Notes: generated by a model not told the origin, from the sequence alone. A stretch of DNA of 64,000 nt from Aeromonas caviae (GCF_000819785.1 NZ_CDBK01000094.1:21273-85272), one strand, 5' to 3'. Positions 38,306 through 48,312 are shown, numbered from the stretch's first letter. Made by a program: numbers and translations.

Positions 38306-39361
38306 ATGGCAGGACGAGGCGCGAACCACAATGTCGAGCACCGCTTCAGCGGCCCGCAAATCGAAACCGTTGACGACGGCTGGAGTCAGAGCGACTGGGA
38401 CGCGGCATTTGCCGCCAGCGCTCCCCGCACCGAGGTGACGGAGATCAGCGCCCGCAGCATCATCAGCTACAACGATTCGCCGGATCTTCCCTTCGGTCGC
38501 TCCATCAATCCCTATCAGGGGTGCGAGCATGGCTGCATCTACTGCTATGCCAGACCCAGCCACGCCTACCTTGAGCTCTCCCCCGGGCTGGATTTCGAGA
38601 GCAAGCTGTTTGCCAAAATCAATGCTGCCGAGCTGCTGCGACGGGAGTTTGCCAAGCCAGCCTATCAGCCGCAAACCATCGTGCTGGGGGCCAATACCGA
38701 TCCCTATCAACCCATCGAGCACCACTATCGCCTGACTCGCGAACTCCTGACGGTGATGCTGGCTCATCGCCATCCGGTAGGGCTCATCACCAAGAGCGCC
38801 ATGATCCTGCGCGACCTCGATCTGCTGACCGAGCTGGCCCGAGAAGGGTTATGCCAGGTGATGGTGTCGGTCACCACCCTCAATGACACGCTGAGGCGAC
38901 AGCTGGAGCCCAGGGCCAGCACGGGGGTTGGTCGGATCAAGGTGATCGAACGACTGGCCAAGGCCGGTGTGCCGGTCGGGGTGCTGGCGGCCCCCATGAT
39001 CCCCAGGCTCAACGAGCCGGAACTGGAACAGATCATCAAGGCCGCCGTCGACGCCGGGGCGGGCTGTGCGGATTACATCTTGCTGAGATTGCCCCACGAG
39101 CTCACCACCCTCTTTTGCGACTGGCTCGATACGCACTATCCCGGCCAGAAAGAGGCGATCCTCAACCAGCTGCGGGCAAGCCGGGGTGGCGCACTCAACA
39201 GCGCCACCTTTGGCAGCCGCATGCGAGGTGAAGGGCTGTTTGCCGACCTGCTCGCCCAGCGCTTTCGCCTGATCAGCAGGCGGCTGCAACTGGGCAAGCG
39301 CCATATTGCACTCAATACAGCCGACTTCATCCGCCCGGGCGAGCAGCTGCGTCTGTTCTGA
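38306..39361 (+). CDS. PA0069-family radical SAM protein (SplB-like)
   Basis: The 351-residue protein has the radical SAM cluster motif CEHGCIYCYAR (three cysteines) near residue 75, preceded by the family segment RSINPYQGCEHGC. The family is grouped with spore photoproduct lyase (SplB, DNA repair photolyase, COG1533) but its reaction is unknown. The core TIM barrel covers about 65-270; the tail is basic. A GTG at 38303 is also in frame. A perfect LexA box lies at the start, so expression should rise on DNA damage, which fits a DNA repair role by inference. Confidence 0.88.
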   Translation: MAGRGANHNVEHRFSGPQIETVDDGWSQSDWDAAFAASAPRTEVTEISARSIISYNDSPDLPFGRSINPYQGCEHGCIYCYARPSHAYLELSPGLDFESKLFAKINAAELLRREFAKPAYQPQTIVLGANTDPYQPIEHHYRLTRELLTVMLAHRHPVGLITKSAMILRDLDLLTELAREGLCQVMVSVTTLNDTLRRQLEPRASTGVGRIKVIERLAKAGVPVGVLAAPMIPRLNEPELEQIIKAAVDAGAGCADYILLRLPHELTTLFCDWLDTHYPGQKEAILNQLRASRGGALNSATFGSRMRGEGLFADLLAQRFRLISRRLQLGKRHIALNTADFIRPGEQLRLF

Positions 39362-39367
39362 GCGCCG

Positions 39368-39541
39368 TCAGCCCCGTGGTCTCGGCGGGCAGCTCCCCGC
39401 TGGATGGCGCTGTGCAATCAGCTCCGCAGGCAGGCGGGATGGCTCGTGCGCCACCTCCTCCTCATACACCCTAAGGCGCGCCTTCTCCTGCCCTCCCCAC
39501 ATCCGGCTCCACCAGATCTCCCACATTACCCAGCTCGTCAT
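39368..39541 (-). CDS. Candidate small tryptophan-rich protein (57 aa)
   Basis: This short ORF begins MTSWVMWEIWWSRMWGGQEK and has five Trp in its first 15 residues, then a charged segment with RLRVYEEEV and a Pro/Arg-rich tail. AGGAG lies 7 bases before the ATG, optimal spacing. The tryptophan-rich start could associate with the membrane surface. I do not know the family. It lies convergent with the radical SAM gene, 6 bases beyond its stop. It may be non-coding, but the ribosome binding site supports translation. Confidence 0.4.
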   Translation of the reverse strand: MTSWVMWEIWWSRMWGGQEKARLRVYEEEVAHEPSRLPAELIAQRHPAGSCPPRPRG

Positions 39542-39792
39542 AACAGTGCTCCTGGCAAGCGATGCCTGCCTCTGTGGTGGCCTCATTCAACGCAGGCAGC
39601 ATGGCTGGCAGTCATGACAGGGCCATGACAGCCGAGTGAAGGAATCATGTTGATGCGATGGGGTCAACCCTGCATATCAGGAAGATGACGCCGTGGCAGG
39701 CAGGGCTGCATGCACGGCAGACGGAGCCGGGCACCAGAGAAGAGAGCGCCAGAGCAAGCACAAGGACGGGGAGAGCCTGCGGTGAGGCGGAC
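39542..39792. other. Gap without recognised genes, downstream of gyrA
   Basis: About 250 bases between the candidate small gene and the gyrA terminator. ORFs here are short and have no ribosome binding sites. I see no feature. Confidence 0.4.
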
Positions 39793-39824
39793 AAAAAAAG
39801 AGCGACCATCAAGGTCGCTCTTTT
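39793..39824 (-). terminator. Terminator after gyrA
   Basis: AAAAGAGCGACC (39796-39807) and GGTCGCTCTTTT (39813-39824) form a 12-bp stem with loop ATCAA. On the minus strand a T run of seven follows it. Confidence 0.9.
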
Positions 39825-39845
39825 GCACCGGACAAAGGGGGACGA

Positions 39846-42593
39846 TTACTCGTCGCTCGCCTCTCCGGTATCGACGGCGCCAGCGTCCGCTGCGGTGTCG
39901 GTGCCTTCAGACACCTCCCCTTCAACAGCCAGGGCCTCGGTTTCCTCTTCGTCGCTCTCGGCAACGCGCTGCAGGCCAACCACGGTCTCGTCTTCACCGG
40001 TACGGATCAGACGCACACCGCCGGTGTTGCGGCCGATGACGCTCACCTCGGACACCCGGGTACGAACCAGGGTACCGCCGTTGGTGATCAGCATGATCTG
40101 GTCGGTATCTTCGACCTGGATCGCATCGATCACCTTGCCGTTGCGCTCATCCACCTTGATGGAGATGACGCCCTGGGTACCACGGCTCTTGGTCGGGTAC
40201 TCGTCCAGCGCGGTGCGCTTGCCGTAACCGTTCTCGGTAGCGGTGAGGATGGCACCATCACCACGGGGCACGATGAGGGAGACCACCTTGTCACCGGCGC
40301 CCAGCTTGATGCCGCGCACGCCAGCAGCGGTACGACCCATGGGACGTACGCCCTTGAAGGTGCCCTTGCTTTCGGTGCCTTCGCCGTTGTCGCTGCCGTC
40401 ATCGTCGTTGCCGGCGTCGTCATCGGTGTCGACCTCGTCAGTGGCATCGGCATCGGCGCGACCGCTGCCTTCCGCGAAGCGAACCACCTTGCCCGCATCG
40501 GAGAAAAGCATGATCTCGTTGCTGCCGTCGGTGATGTCCACCCCGATCAGCTCATCACCCTCTTTGAGGTTGATGGCACGGATACCGGAGGAGAGCGGAC
40601 GGCTGAAGTCGGACAGGCTGGTCTTCTTCACGGTGCCGTTGGCGGTGGCGAAGAAGACATACTTGTCGGCGTCATATTCTTTCACCGGCAGGATGGCGGT
40701 GATGCGCTCACCCTCATCCAGCGGCAGCAGATTGATGATCGGACGACCGCGGGCGCCACGGGACGCTTCCGGCAGCTGGTACACCTTGAGCCAGTAGACC
40801 TTGCCACGGGTGGAGAAGCACAGAATGGTGTCGTGGGTGTTGGCCACCAGCAGACGCTCCACAAAGTCCTCTTCCTTGATCCGGGTGGCCGACTTGCCAC
40901 GACCACCGCGGCGTTGGGCCTCGTAGTCCGAGAGCGGCTGATACTTCACATAGCCCTGGTGAGACAAGGTAACGACCACGTCTTCCGGGGTGATCAGATC
41001 TTCGATGTTGATCTCGGCACTGGACATGCTGATCTCGGTGCGACGCTCGTCGCCGTACTGCTCGCGCACGGCCAGCAGCTCGTCACGGATCACTTCCATC
41101 AGGCGTTCCGGGCTTGCCAGGATGTGCAGCAGCTCGGCGATGAGATCCAGCAGAGATTGGTACTCTTCCAGGATCTTCTCGTGCTCGAGGCCGGTCAGCT
41201 TGTGCAGACGCAGGTCAAGGATGGCCTGGGCCTGGATCTCTGTCAGGAAGTACTGCCCTTCACGGATGCCGAACTCCGGCTCCAGCCACTCGGGGCGAGC
41301 CGCGTCGTCGCCCGCTTTTTCCAGCATGGCGGCCACGTTGCCGAGCTCCCAGCCCTTGGCTACCAGGGCGGCTTTCGCATCCGCCGGGGTCGCACTGTGG
41401 CGAATGAGCTCGATGATGGGGTCGATGTTGGCCAATGCCACCGCCAACCCTTCCAGGATATGCGCCCGATCCCGCGCCTTGCGCAGCTCGAACACGGTCC
41501 GGCGGGTCACCACTTCACGGCGGTGCAGCAGGAAGGCATCCAGGATCTCTTTGAGGTTCATCACCTTGGGCTGGTTGTTGTCCAGCGCCACCATGTTGAT
41601 GCCGAACGTGGTCTGCATCTGGGTGTGCTTGTAGAGATTGTTCAGCACAATCTCGCCGGACTCGCCGCGCTTGATCTCGATGACGATGCGCATGCCGTCC
41701 TTGTCGGACTCATCGCGCAGGGCGCTGATGCCCTCGATTTTCTTCTCTTTGACCAGCTCGGCGATCTTCTCGATCAGGCGAGCCTTGTTCACCTGATAGG
41801 GGATCTCGTGGACGATGATGGTCTCGCGACTGGTCTTCTCGTCCACCTCCACTTCAGCCTTGGCCCGCACATAGACGGAGCCGCGACCGGTACGGTACGC
41901 CTGCACGATGCCGGAACGACCGTTGATGATGCCGCCGGTGGGGAAATCCGGGCCGGTGACATGGGTCATCAGCTCGTCAATGGTGAGGTCGCCGTTTTCG
42001 ATCAGCGCCAGGCAACCGTTGACAATCTCGGTGAGGTTGTGAGGCGGGATGTTGGTCGCCATGCCCACCGCGATACCGGAGGAGCCGTTGACCAGCAAGG
42101 TGGGGACCTTGGTGGGCATGACAGCCGGGATCATCTCGGTGCCGTCGTAGTTAGGCACCCAGTCCACGGTCTCTTTGTCCAGATCGGCCAGCAGCTCGTG
42201 GGAGATGCGCGCCATCCGCACTTCGGTGTAACGCATGGCCGCGGCGTTGTCGCCGTCCACCGAACCGAAGTTGCCCTGACCGTCGACCAGCATGTAGCGC
42301 ATGGAGAAATCCTGCGCCATGCGGACGATGGTGTCATACACGGCGCTGTCGCCGTGCGGGTGATATTTACCGATTACGTCACCGACCACACGGGCCGATT
42401 TTTTATAGGGCTTGTTCCAGTCGTTCCCCAGCTCGTTCATTGCATACAGAACGCGGCGGTGAACCGGTTTCAAGCCATCACGCACATCCGGCAGAGCTCG
42501 TCCTACGATCACGCTCATGGCGTAATCCAGATAGGAACTCTTGAGCTCTTCTTCGATGTTGACCGGCGTGATCTCTCTGGCCAGATCGCTCAT
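39846..42593 (-). CDS. gyrA: DNA gyrase subunit A
   Basis: GyrA is the DNA-cleaving subunit of gyrase, which introduces negative supercoils. The 915-residue protein begins [20 protein letters not shown] and has the winged-helix domain, the catalytic Tyr122 in AMRYTEVR, the tower and coiled coil, and the C-terminal beta-pinwheel with the GyrA box. The quinolone-resistance region reads HGDSAVYD, with Ser83 and Asp87, the susceptible form. It is longer than E. coli GyrA (875) mainly because of an acidic insertion at about 711-747 in the pinwheel. The C-terminal tail is also very acidic. Confidence 0.98.
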   Translation of the reverse strand: MSDLAREITPVNIEEELKSSYLDYAMSVIVGRALPDVRDGLKPVHRRVLYAMNELGNDWNKPYKKSARVVGDVIGKYHPHGDSAVYDTIVRMAQDFSMRYMLVDGQGNFGSVDGDNAAAMRYTEVRMARISHELLADLDKETVDWVPNYDGTEMIPAVMPTKVPTLLVNGSSGIAVGMATNIPPHNLTEIVNGCLALIENGDLTIDELMTHVTGPDFPTGGIINGRSGIVQAYRTGRGSVYVRAKAEVEVDEKTSRETIIVHEIPYQVNKARLIEKIAELVKEKKIEGISALRDESDKDGMRIVIEIKRGESGEIVLNNLYKHTQMQTTFGINMVALDNNQPKVMNLKEILDAFLLHRREVVTRRTVFELRKARDRAHILEGLAVALANIDPIIELIRHSATPADAKAALVAKGWELGNVAAMLEKAGDDAARPEWLEPEFGIREGQYFLTEIQAQAILDLRLHKLTGLEHEKILEEYQSLLDLIAELLHILASPERLMEVIRDELLAVREQYGDERRTEISMSSAEINIEDLITPEDVVVTLSHQGYVKYQPLSDYEAQRRGGRGKSATRIKEEDFVERLLVANTHDTILCFSTRGKVYWLKVYQLPEASRGARGRPIINLLPLDEGERITAILPVKEYDADKYVFFATANGTVKKTSLSDFSRPLSSGIRAINLKEGDELIGVDITDGSNEIMLFSDAGKVVRFAEGSGRADADATDEVDTDDDAGNDDDGSDNGEGTESKGTFKGVRPMGRTAAGVRGIKLGAGDKVVSLIVPRGDGAILTATENGYGKRTALDEYPTKSRGTQGVISIKVDERNGKVIDAIQVEDTDQIMLITNGGTLVRTRVSEVSVIGRNTGGVRLIRTGEDETVVGLQRVAESDEEETEALAVEGEVSEGTDTAADAGAVDTGEASDE

Positions 42594-42720
42594 AGAAAGC
42601 CTTAATCCCTAATTAGTTGTTCTTTGGCTTAAACAGCGCGACATGGTAACACACTGAGCCAAATACATTAAGCCACAAATCCGATGAGCACATCGGGCTG
42701 GTGCGACGAGGTCGCTCCGT

Positions 42721-42726
42721 TATAAT
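42721..42726 (+). promoter_or_regulatory. -10 box for ubiG
   Basis: A perfect TATAAT lies 66 bases before the ubiG ATG. No good -35 is seen at the usual distance. Confidence 0.4.
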
Positions 42727-42792
42727 GCGCGCCAGGACAATAGATTGCGCGCGCCCAGCCCGCTGCGCGCCTTGCCACAGGATCATCAAAAC

Positions 42793-43509
42793 ATGAATAG
42801 TGATGCCAATGTCGATCTGACAGAAATCGCCAAATTTGAAGCCATCGCCTCCCGCTGGTGGGACATGGAGGGCGAATTCAAGCCGCTGCATCAAATCAAC
42901 CCGGTGCGCCTTGACTGGATCACCGACAAGAGCGGCGGCCTGTTTGGCAAGCGCGTGCTCGACATCGGCTGCGGTGGCGGCATCCTCTCCGAGAGCATGG
43001 CCCGCCGGGGGGCCCGGGTCACCGGCATCGACATGGGCAAGGAACCCCTCGGCGTCGCCCGCCTCCACGCGCTGGAACAAGGTGTGGAGCTCGAGTACCG
43101 CCAGATCACCGCCGAAGCCCACGCCGATGAAGTGCCTGGCCAGTATGACGTGGTCACCTGCATGGAGATGCTGGAGCACGTGCCGGACCCGGCCTCGGTG
43201 CTGCGCGCCATCGCCACCCTGGTACGGCCGGGGGGCAAGGTGTTCGTCTCCACCATCAACCGCAACCCCAAAGCCTATCTGATGATGATCCTCGGGGCCG
43301 AGTACCTGTTGAAGATGGTCCCCAAGGGCACTCACGATCACAAGAAGTTCATCACCCCCGCCGAACTGTGTCGCATGGGGGAAGCGGCGGGCCTCCTGGT
43401 GCGGGACATGAGCGGCGTTCACTACGCCCCGCTCTCCAACAGCTTCAAGCTCGGCAAGAATGTCGACGTCAACTACATGGTGGCGTTCGAGCGCCCGGAG
43501 CAAGGCTGA
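42793..43509 (+). CDS. ubiG: Ubiquinone biosynthesis O-methyltransferase
   Basis: UbiG performs both O-methylations in ubiquinone synthesis with S-adenosylmethionine. The 238-residue protein (E. coli 240) starts [20 protein letters not shown] and has the SAM motif [17 protein letters not shown] and the post-motif [12 protein letters not shown]. The [19 protein letters not shown] segment is specific to UbiG. I chose the ATG at 42793; an in-frame upstream ATG adds unconserved residues. Its TGA stop overlaps the next start codon. It is divergent from gyrA, as in E. coli. Confidence 0.96.
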   Translation: MNSDANVDLTEIAKFEAIASRWWDMEGEFKPLHQINPVRLDWITDKSGGLFGKRVLDIGCGGGILSESMARRGARVTGIDMGKEPLGVARLHALEQGVELEYRQITAEAHADEVPGQYDVVTCMEMLEHVPDPASVLRAIATLVRPGGKVFVSTINRNPKAYLMMILGAEYLLKMVPKGTHDHKKFITPAELCRMGEAAGLLVRDMSGVHYAPLSNSFKLGKNVDVNYMVAFERPEQG

Positions 43510-44195
43510 TGAGCACACCTCACCCGATGCCCCTTGGCTGCGTGCTGTTTGATCTGGACGGCACCCTGCTCGACACCGCCCCAGACCTTGGCGCCGCCGT
43601 CAATCACGTGCTGATAAGCGAAGGCTTTGCCCCGCTCTCTGACGACATCATCCGTCAGACCACCTCCCACGGGGCCCTCGGGCTGCTCAGGGCAGGTCTT
43701 GGGGACGAGCTGCTGGAGGAGCTGGGGGCCACCCGCCTTCGCACCGCCCTGCTCGACTACTACGCCGCCAACCTCTGCGTCGGCACCCGCCCCTATGAAG
43801 GCATGGTGGATCTCATCGAGTGGCTCGACGAGAAAAAGCTGCCCTGGGGCATTGTCACCAACAAGCCGGGCTTTCTCACCGAACCGCTCCTGGCAGCCCT
43901 GCCCGAACTCGCCAGTTGCGGCGTGACGGTGAGCGCCGACACCTTGCCGGTGCGCAAGCCCGACCCCGCCCCCATGTTCTTTGCCTGCGAGCGCCTCGGC
44001 ATCGCGGCGAGCCAGTGTCTCTATGTGGGGGATCACGTGCGCGACATCGAGGCTGGCCGCAATGCCGGCATGCGTACCGCAGTGGCTGGCTGGGGTTATC
44101 TCAGTGATGACGAGGATCCCGCCCTCTGGGGCGCCGATCTTCACTTTGATACCGTGCAGGCCCTGCACCACTGGCTGCGTTACGAACTGAGCTGA
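43509..44195 (+). CDS. HAD phosphatase after ubiG (Gph/MupP-like)
   Basis: The 228-residue protein is a HAD-superfamily hydrolase with motif I DLDGTLLDT near residue 15 (first Asp is the nucleophile), motif II Thr in GIVTNKP, and motif III-IV in VRKPDPAPMFFA and YVGDHVRDIEAGRNAG. It is translated in overlap with ubiG (TGATG). Family members with this position are called phosphoglycolate phosphatase or, in Pseudomonas, MupP (N-acetylmuramate 6-phosphate phosphatase next to ubiG). I cannot separate these from sequence. Confidence 0.85.
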   Translation: MSTPHPMPLGCVLFDLDGTLLDTAPDLGAAVNHVLISEGFAPLSDDIIRQTTSHGALGLLRAGLGDELLEELGATRLRTALLDYYAANLCVGTRPYEGMVDLIEWLDEKKLPWGIVTNKPGFLTEPLLAALPELASCGVTVSADTLPVRKPDPAPMFFACERLGIAASQCLYVGDHVRDIEAGRNAGMRTAVAGWGYLSDDEDPALWGADLHFDTVQALHHWLRYELS

Positions 44196-44318
44196 CTCGT
44201 TCATTGCCCATGACCGACAAGGCATCCGGATAGAGGTGGATCTGCGGGGCAACTTTGATGTTGTCCCGATGGCCATGTGGGCATCTGCCCCGGCGCGCAG
44301 CTCCCCCCGCAGCGCACC

Positions 44319-44346
44319 AGAGGGATCCCGGACGATCCCTCTTTTT
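44319..44346 (+). terminator. Terminator after the HAD phosphatase gene
   Basis: AGAGGGATC (44319-44327) and GATCCCTCT (44334-44342) form a 9-bp stem with a 6-base loop followed by TTTT. It lies 123 bases after the stop codon. Confidence 0.75.
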
Positions 44347-44570
44347 ACGGGCTTGGCAACCCCCCGAACGGCGTAACAGGACACCTTTTGACCCTGACTG
44401 CACAAGGGATGAGCAGGCCGGATTTGCTAGTAAAAACACCCTGCTTTCGCAAGCAAAAAAAGTTATTTTAATTTTCCATCTTCGATCGCCGGACTTGCAT
44501 TTGACGGATCGGACGGATGAAAACCCGTTCGCTGTGAGCGTCCACTAACTCCCGTCCCGACACCCACAAT

Positions 44571-44597
44571 TTATCCACAGCTAATGCGTTATCCACA
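44571..44597 (+). promoter_or_regulatory. Two DnaA boxes upstream of nrdA
   Basis: Perfect TTATCCACA boxes lie at 44571-44579 and 44589-44597, in the same orientation and 18 bases apart. In E. coli DnaA bound to such boxes links nrdAB expression to replication initiation. Confidence 0.8.
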
Positions 44598-44618
44598 GAT
44601 TGCATTACCGCATCGACC

Positions 44619-44663
44619 TCACTATCTTGTAGTTCGCATTAAAAATAACACTACATCTTGTGA
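44619..44663 (+). promoter_or_regulatory. Tandem NrdR-like boxes upstream of nrdA
   Basis: ACACTACATCTTGTGA (44648-44663) fits the NrdR consensus ACAC-W-ATAT-A-W-GTGT well. A related shorter element, TCACTATCTTGTAGT (44619-44633), precedes it by about three helical turns, as at E. coli nrd promoters. Confidence 0.6.
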
Positions 44664-44783
44664 TTCATCGCACAATCCCTGCCCAGTTTCCCTCGACAGA
44701 CGGAGCCGGGTTGCGCCATTGTGCGATGGCTTTTCGGGAATCAACCGATACCGGCAGGTATCAATGAAAGGGGTCATCAGCCA

Positions 44784-47051
44784 ATGAACTTGTTTGTGAC
44801 GAAGCGTAACGGACACAAAGAACCCATCGATCTGGATAAAATTCACCGTGTGCTCGACTGGGCTGCCGAGAAGCTCGACAACGTGTCGGTCTCCCAGGTG
44901 GAGCTCAAGTCCCACATCCAGTTCTATGACGGTATCCGTACCGCCGACATCCACGAGACCATCATCAAGGCTGCTGCTGACCTCATCTCCGAGCAAAGCC
45001 CGGACTACCAGTACATGGCTGCCCGTCTGGCCATCTTCCACCTGCGCAAGAAGGCCTACGGCCAGTTCGAGCCGCCCCACCTGTATCAGCACGTCGCCAG
45101 ACTGGTGGACATGGGCAAGTACGACAAGCACCTGCTGGAAGACTACACCCAGGCGGAATTTGAGGAGCTGAACGGCTACCTCGATCACTGGCGCGACATG
45201 GACTTCTCCTACGCGGCGGTCAAGCAGCTCGAAGGCAAGTACCTGGTACAGAACCGCGTCACCGGCGAGATCTACGAGAGCCCGCAGTTCCTCTACATCC
45301 TGGTAGCGGCCTGCCTCTTCTCCAAGTATCCGAAAGATACCCGTCTGGACTACATCAAGCGCTTCTATGATGCGGTCTCGACCTTCAAGATCTCCCTGCC
45401 GACCCCGATCATGAGCGGCGTGCGCACCCCGACCCGCCAGTTCAGCTCCTGCGTGCTGATCGAGTGTGACGACAGCCTGGATTCCATCAATGCCACCGCC
45501 AGCGCCATCGTGCGCTACGTGTCCCAGCGCGCCGGCATCGGCATCAACGCCGGTCGCATCCGTGGTCTGGGCAGCCCCATCCGTGGCGGCGAAGCCTTCC
45601 ACACCGGCTGCATCCCCTTCTACAAATACTTCCAGACTGCGGTGAAGTGCTGCTCCCAGGGCGGCGTGCGCGGCGGTGCGGCCACCCTGTTCTACCCGCT
45701 GTGGCACACCGAGGTGGAGAGCCTGCTGGTACTGAAGAACAACCGCGGCGTGGAAGAGAACCGGGTCCGTCACATGGACTACGGCGTGCAGATCAACAAG
45801 CTGATGTACCAGCGCCTCATCAAGGGCGGTGACATCACTCTGTTCTCCCCGTCCGATGCACCAGGCCTCTATGACGCCTTCTTCGCGGACCAGGACAAGT
45901 TTGAAGAACTCTACGTCAAGTACGAGCAGGATCCGGCCATTCGCAAGAAGACCCTGAAGGCGGTGGATCTCTTCTCCCTGATGATGCAGGAGCGCGCCGG
46001 TACCGGTCGCATCTACATCCAGAACGTGGATCACTGCAACACCCACAGCCCGTTCGATCCGAGCGTGGCGCCGGTACGCCAGTCCAACCTCTGCCTCGAG
46101 ATTGCGCTGCCCACCAAGCCGCTCAACAACGTGGATGACGAGGACGGCGAGATTGCCCTGTGCACCCTCTCCGCCTTCAACCTGGGCGCCATCGAGAAGC
46201 TGGAAGATCTGGAAGAGATGGCCGAACTGGCCGTGCGCGCTCTGGACGCCCTGCTCGACTATCAGGACTACCCGCTCAAGGCAGCCAAGAAGGGCAGCAT
46301 GAACCGCCGCACTCTGGGGATCGGCGTCATCAACTACGCCTACTACCTGGCGAAAAACGGTGCCCGCTACTCCGACGGTTCCGGTCTGGCCCTGACCCAC
46401 CGCACCTTCGAGGCGATCCAGTACTACCTGCTGAAGGCCTCCGTGCAACTGGCCCGCGAGTTCGGCCCCTGCCCGGCCTTCAACGAGACCACCTATGCCC
46501 AGGGTATCCTGCCCATCGATACCTATAAAAAGGATCTGGACACCCTGTGCAACGAGCCGCTGCACCTGGACTGGGAAACCTTGCGCGAAGAGATCAAGAC
46601 CGTGGGTCTGCGCAACTCCACCCTGACCGCCCTGATGCCGAGCGAGACCTCCAGCCAGATCTCCAACGCCACCAACGGCATCGAGCCGCCCCGCGGCCTG
46701 GTGTCGGTGAAAGCCTCCAAGGACGGCATCCTCAAGCAGGTGGTGCCGGAGTACCATCGCCTGAAGGATCAGTACGAACTGCTGTGGAAACAGCCGAGCG
46801 TCGACGGTTACCTGCAGTTGGTCGGCATCATGCAGAAGTTCGTGGATCAGGCGATCTCCGCCAACACCAACTACGACCCGGCCCGCTTCGAAGGCAACAA
46901 AGTGCCGATGAAGCAGTTGCTCAAAGACTTGCTGACCGCCTACAAATACGGTCTCAAGACCCTCTACTATCACAACACCCGTGATGGTGCCGACGACACC
47001 CAGACCGATCTGCAAGATGACGGCTGCGCTGGCGGGGCTTGCAAGATCTAA
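44784..47051 (+). CDS. nrdA: Class Ia ribonucleotide reductase, large subunit
   Basis: NrdA is the catalytic and allosteric subunit that reduces ribonucleoside diphosphates to deoxyribonucleotides. The 755-residue protein (E. coli 761) starts MNLFVTKRNGHKEPIDLDKI, an ATP cone domain, followed by the catalytic barrel with Cys in FSSCVLI and the NLCLEI motif, and ends with the C-terminal cysteine pair CAGGAC that re-reduces the active site. The ATG at 44784 matches the family start. Upstream DnaA and NrdR boxes indicate cell-cycle and dATP control. nrdB follows after a hairpin. Confidence 0.98.
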   Translation: MNLFVTKRNGHKEPIDLDKIHRVLDWAAEKLDNVSVSQVELKSHIQFYDGIRTADIHETIIKAAADLISEQSPDYQYMAARLAIFHLRKKAYGQFEPPHLYQHVARLVDMGKYDKHLLEDYTQAEFEELNGYLDHWRDMDFSYAAVKQLEGKYLVQNRVTGEIYESPQFLYILVAACLFSKYPKDTRLDYIKRFYDAVSTFKISLPTPIMSGVRTPTRQFSSCVLIECDDSLDSINATASAIVRYVSQRAGIGINAGRIRGLGSPIRGGEAFHTGCIPFYKYFQTAVKCCSQGGVRGGAATLFYPLWHTEVESLLVLKNNRGVEENRVRHMDYGVQINKLMYQRLIKGGDITLFSPSDAPGLYDAFFADQDKFEELYVKYEQDPAIRKKTLKAVDLFSLMMQERAGTGRIYIQNVDHCNTHSPFDPSVAPVRQSNLCLEIALPTKPLNNVDDEDGEIALCTLSAFNLGAIEKLEDLEEMAELAVRALDALLDYQDYPLKAAKKGSMNRRTLGIGVINYAYYLAKNGARYSDGSGLALTHRTFEAIQYYLLKASVQLAREFGPCPAFNETTYAQGILPIDTYKKDLDTLCNEPLHLDWETLREEIKTVGLRNSTLTALMPSETSSQISNATNGIEPPRGLVSVKASKDGILKQVVPEYHRLKDQYELLWKQPSVDGYLQLVGIMQKFVDQAISANTNYDPARFEGNKVPMKQLLKDLLTAYKYGLKTLYYHNTRDGADDTQTDLQDDGCAGGACKI

Positions 47052-47073
47052 CCGCGAAACGCACTGATAAACC

Positions 47074-47098
47074 GGGCGGGAGCATCAAGCTCCCGCCC
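47074..47098 (+). other. Hairpin between nrdA and nrdB
   Basis: GGGCGGGAGC (47074-47083) and GCTCCCGCCC (47089-47098) form a 10-bp GC-rich stem with loop ATCAA. No T run follows directly, so it more likely stabilises mRNA or attenuates partially than terminates. Confidence 0.5.
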
Positions 47099-47130
47099 TC
47101 CTGTTTTCCCTATTTCACGGCATTCGAACC

Positions 47131-48264
47131 ATGGCTTACTCTACTTTTTGCCAGACCCAAAACGATCAGCTCAAGGAGCCGATGTTCTTCGGCCAGTCGG
47201 TCAACGTGGCCCGTTATGATCAGCAAAAGCACGACATCTTCGAGCGGCTGATCGAGAAGCAGCTCTCCTTCTTCTGGCGCCCGGAAGAGGTGGACGTCTC
47301 CCACGACCGCATCGACTTCCAGGCTCTGCCGCCCCACGAGCAGCACATCTTCATCTCCAACCTGAAGTACCAGACCTTGCTGGATTCCATTCAGGGCCGC
47401 AGCCCCAACGTTGCCCTGCTGCCCCTGGTCTCCATTCCGGAGCTGGAGACCTGGATCGAGACCTGGGCCTTCTCCGAGACCATCCACTCTCGCTCCTACA
47501 CCCACATCATCCGCAACATCGTCAACAACCCGGGCCAGGTGTTCGACGACATCGTGACCAACGAGCAGATCTTGAAGCGCGCCGGCTCCATCAGCCACTT
47601 CTATGACGATCTCATCGAGGCCACCTCCGTCTATCACCTGCACGGTGAGGGGACCCACCGGATCGGGGATCGCGAAGTCACCATCAGCCTGCGGGAGCTC
47701 AAGAAGAAGCTCTACCTGTGCCTGATGAGCGTCAACGCCCTCGAAGCAATCCGCTTCTACGTGAGCTTCGCCTGCTCCTTCGCCTTCGCCGAGCGCGAGC
47801 TGATGGAGGGCAACGCCAAGATCATCAAGATGATCGCCCGTGACGAGGCCCTGCACCTGACCGGCACCCAGCACATGCTGAACCTGATGCGCAGCGGCAA
47901 CGACGACCCCGAGATGGCGGAGATCGCCGTCGAGTGCGAGCAGGCCTGCTTCGAGCTGTTCAAGGAAGCGGCCCTGCAGGAGAAGGAGTGGGCCGAGTAC
48001 CTGTTCCAGGACGGCTCCATGATCGGCCTGAACAAGGACATCCTCTGCCAGTACGTGGAATACATCACCAACCTGCGCATGGCCGCCGTCGGCTTGCAAC
48101 CGGCCTTTGCCGGCACCAAGCAGAACCCCATCCCCTGGATCAACACCTGGCTCTCCTCCGACAACGTGCAGGTGGCGCCCCAGGAAGTGGAAGTAAGCTC
48201 CTATCTGGTGGGTCAGATAGACAGTGAAGTGCACGCCGACGATCTCGGTGACTTCGAGCTGTGA
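47131..48264 (+). CDS. nrdB: Class Ia ribonucleotide reductase, small subunit
   Basis: NrdB carries the diiron-tyrosyl radical cofactor that starts ribonucleotide reduction. The 377-residue length equals E. coli NrdB (376). It starts [20 protein letters not shown]. Iron ligands are seen in the helices with [20 protein letters not shown] (Glu, His) and [16 protein letters not shown] (Glu, His); the radical tyrosine is in the former region. The C-terminal tail (DDLGDFEL) binds NrdA. It is followed by yfaE. Confidence 0.98.
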   Translation: MAYSTFCQTQNDQLKEPMFFGQSVNVARYDQQKHDIFERLIEKQLSFFWRPEEVDVSHDRIDFQALPPHEQHIFISNLKYQTLLDSIQGRSPNVALLPLVSIPELETWIETWAFSETIHSRSYTHIIRNIVNNPGQVFDDIVTNEQILKRAGSISHFYDDLIEATSVYHLHGEGTHRIGDREVTISLRELKKKLYLCLMSVNALEAIRFYVSFACSFAFAERELMEGNAKIIKMIARDEALHLTGTQHMLNLMRSGNDDPEMAEIAVECEQACFELFKEAALQEKEWAEYLFQDGSMIGLNKDILCQYVEYITNLRMAAVGLQPAFAGTKQNPIPWINTWLSSDNVQVAPQEVEVSSYLVGQIDSEVHADDLGDFEL

Positions 48265-48312
48265 TGCAAGGCGACCTCTGCTGGCAGACCATAATGCGGG
48301 AGAGCGACGTCC

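Larger units (their letters stand above)
44196..44783. other. Intergenic region between the HAD gene and nrdA
   Basis: A 588-base gap. It holds the HAD terminator (44319-44346), an A/T-rich stretch around 44450-44480, two DnaA boxes, and a tandem of NrdR-like boxes. Small ORFs here have no plausible ribosome binding site or conserved pattern. Confidence 0.6.

Noticed and set aside
42333..42350. Quinolone-resistance mutation in gyrA
   Set aside because: Codons 83 and 87 encode Ser and Asp, the susceptible residues.
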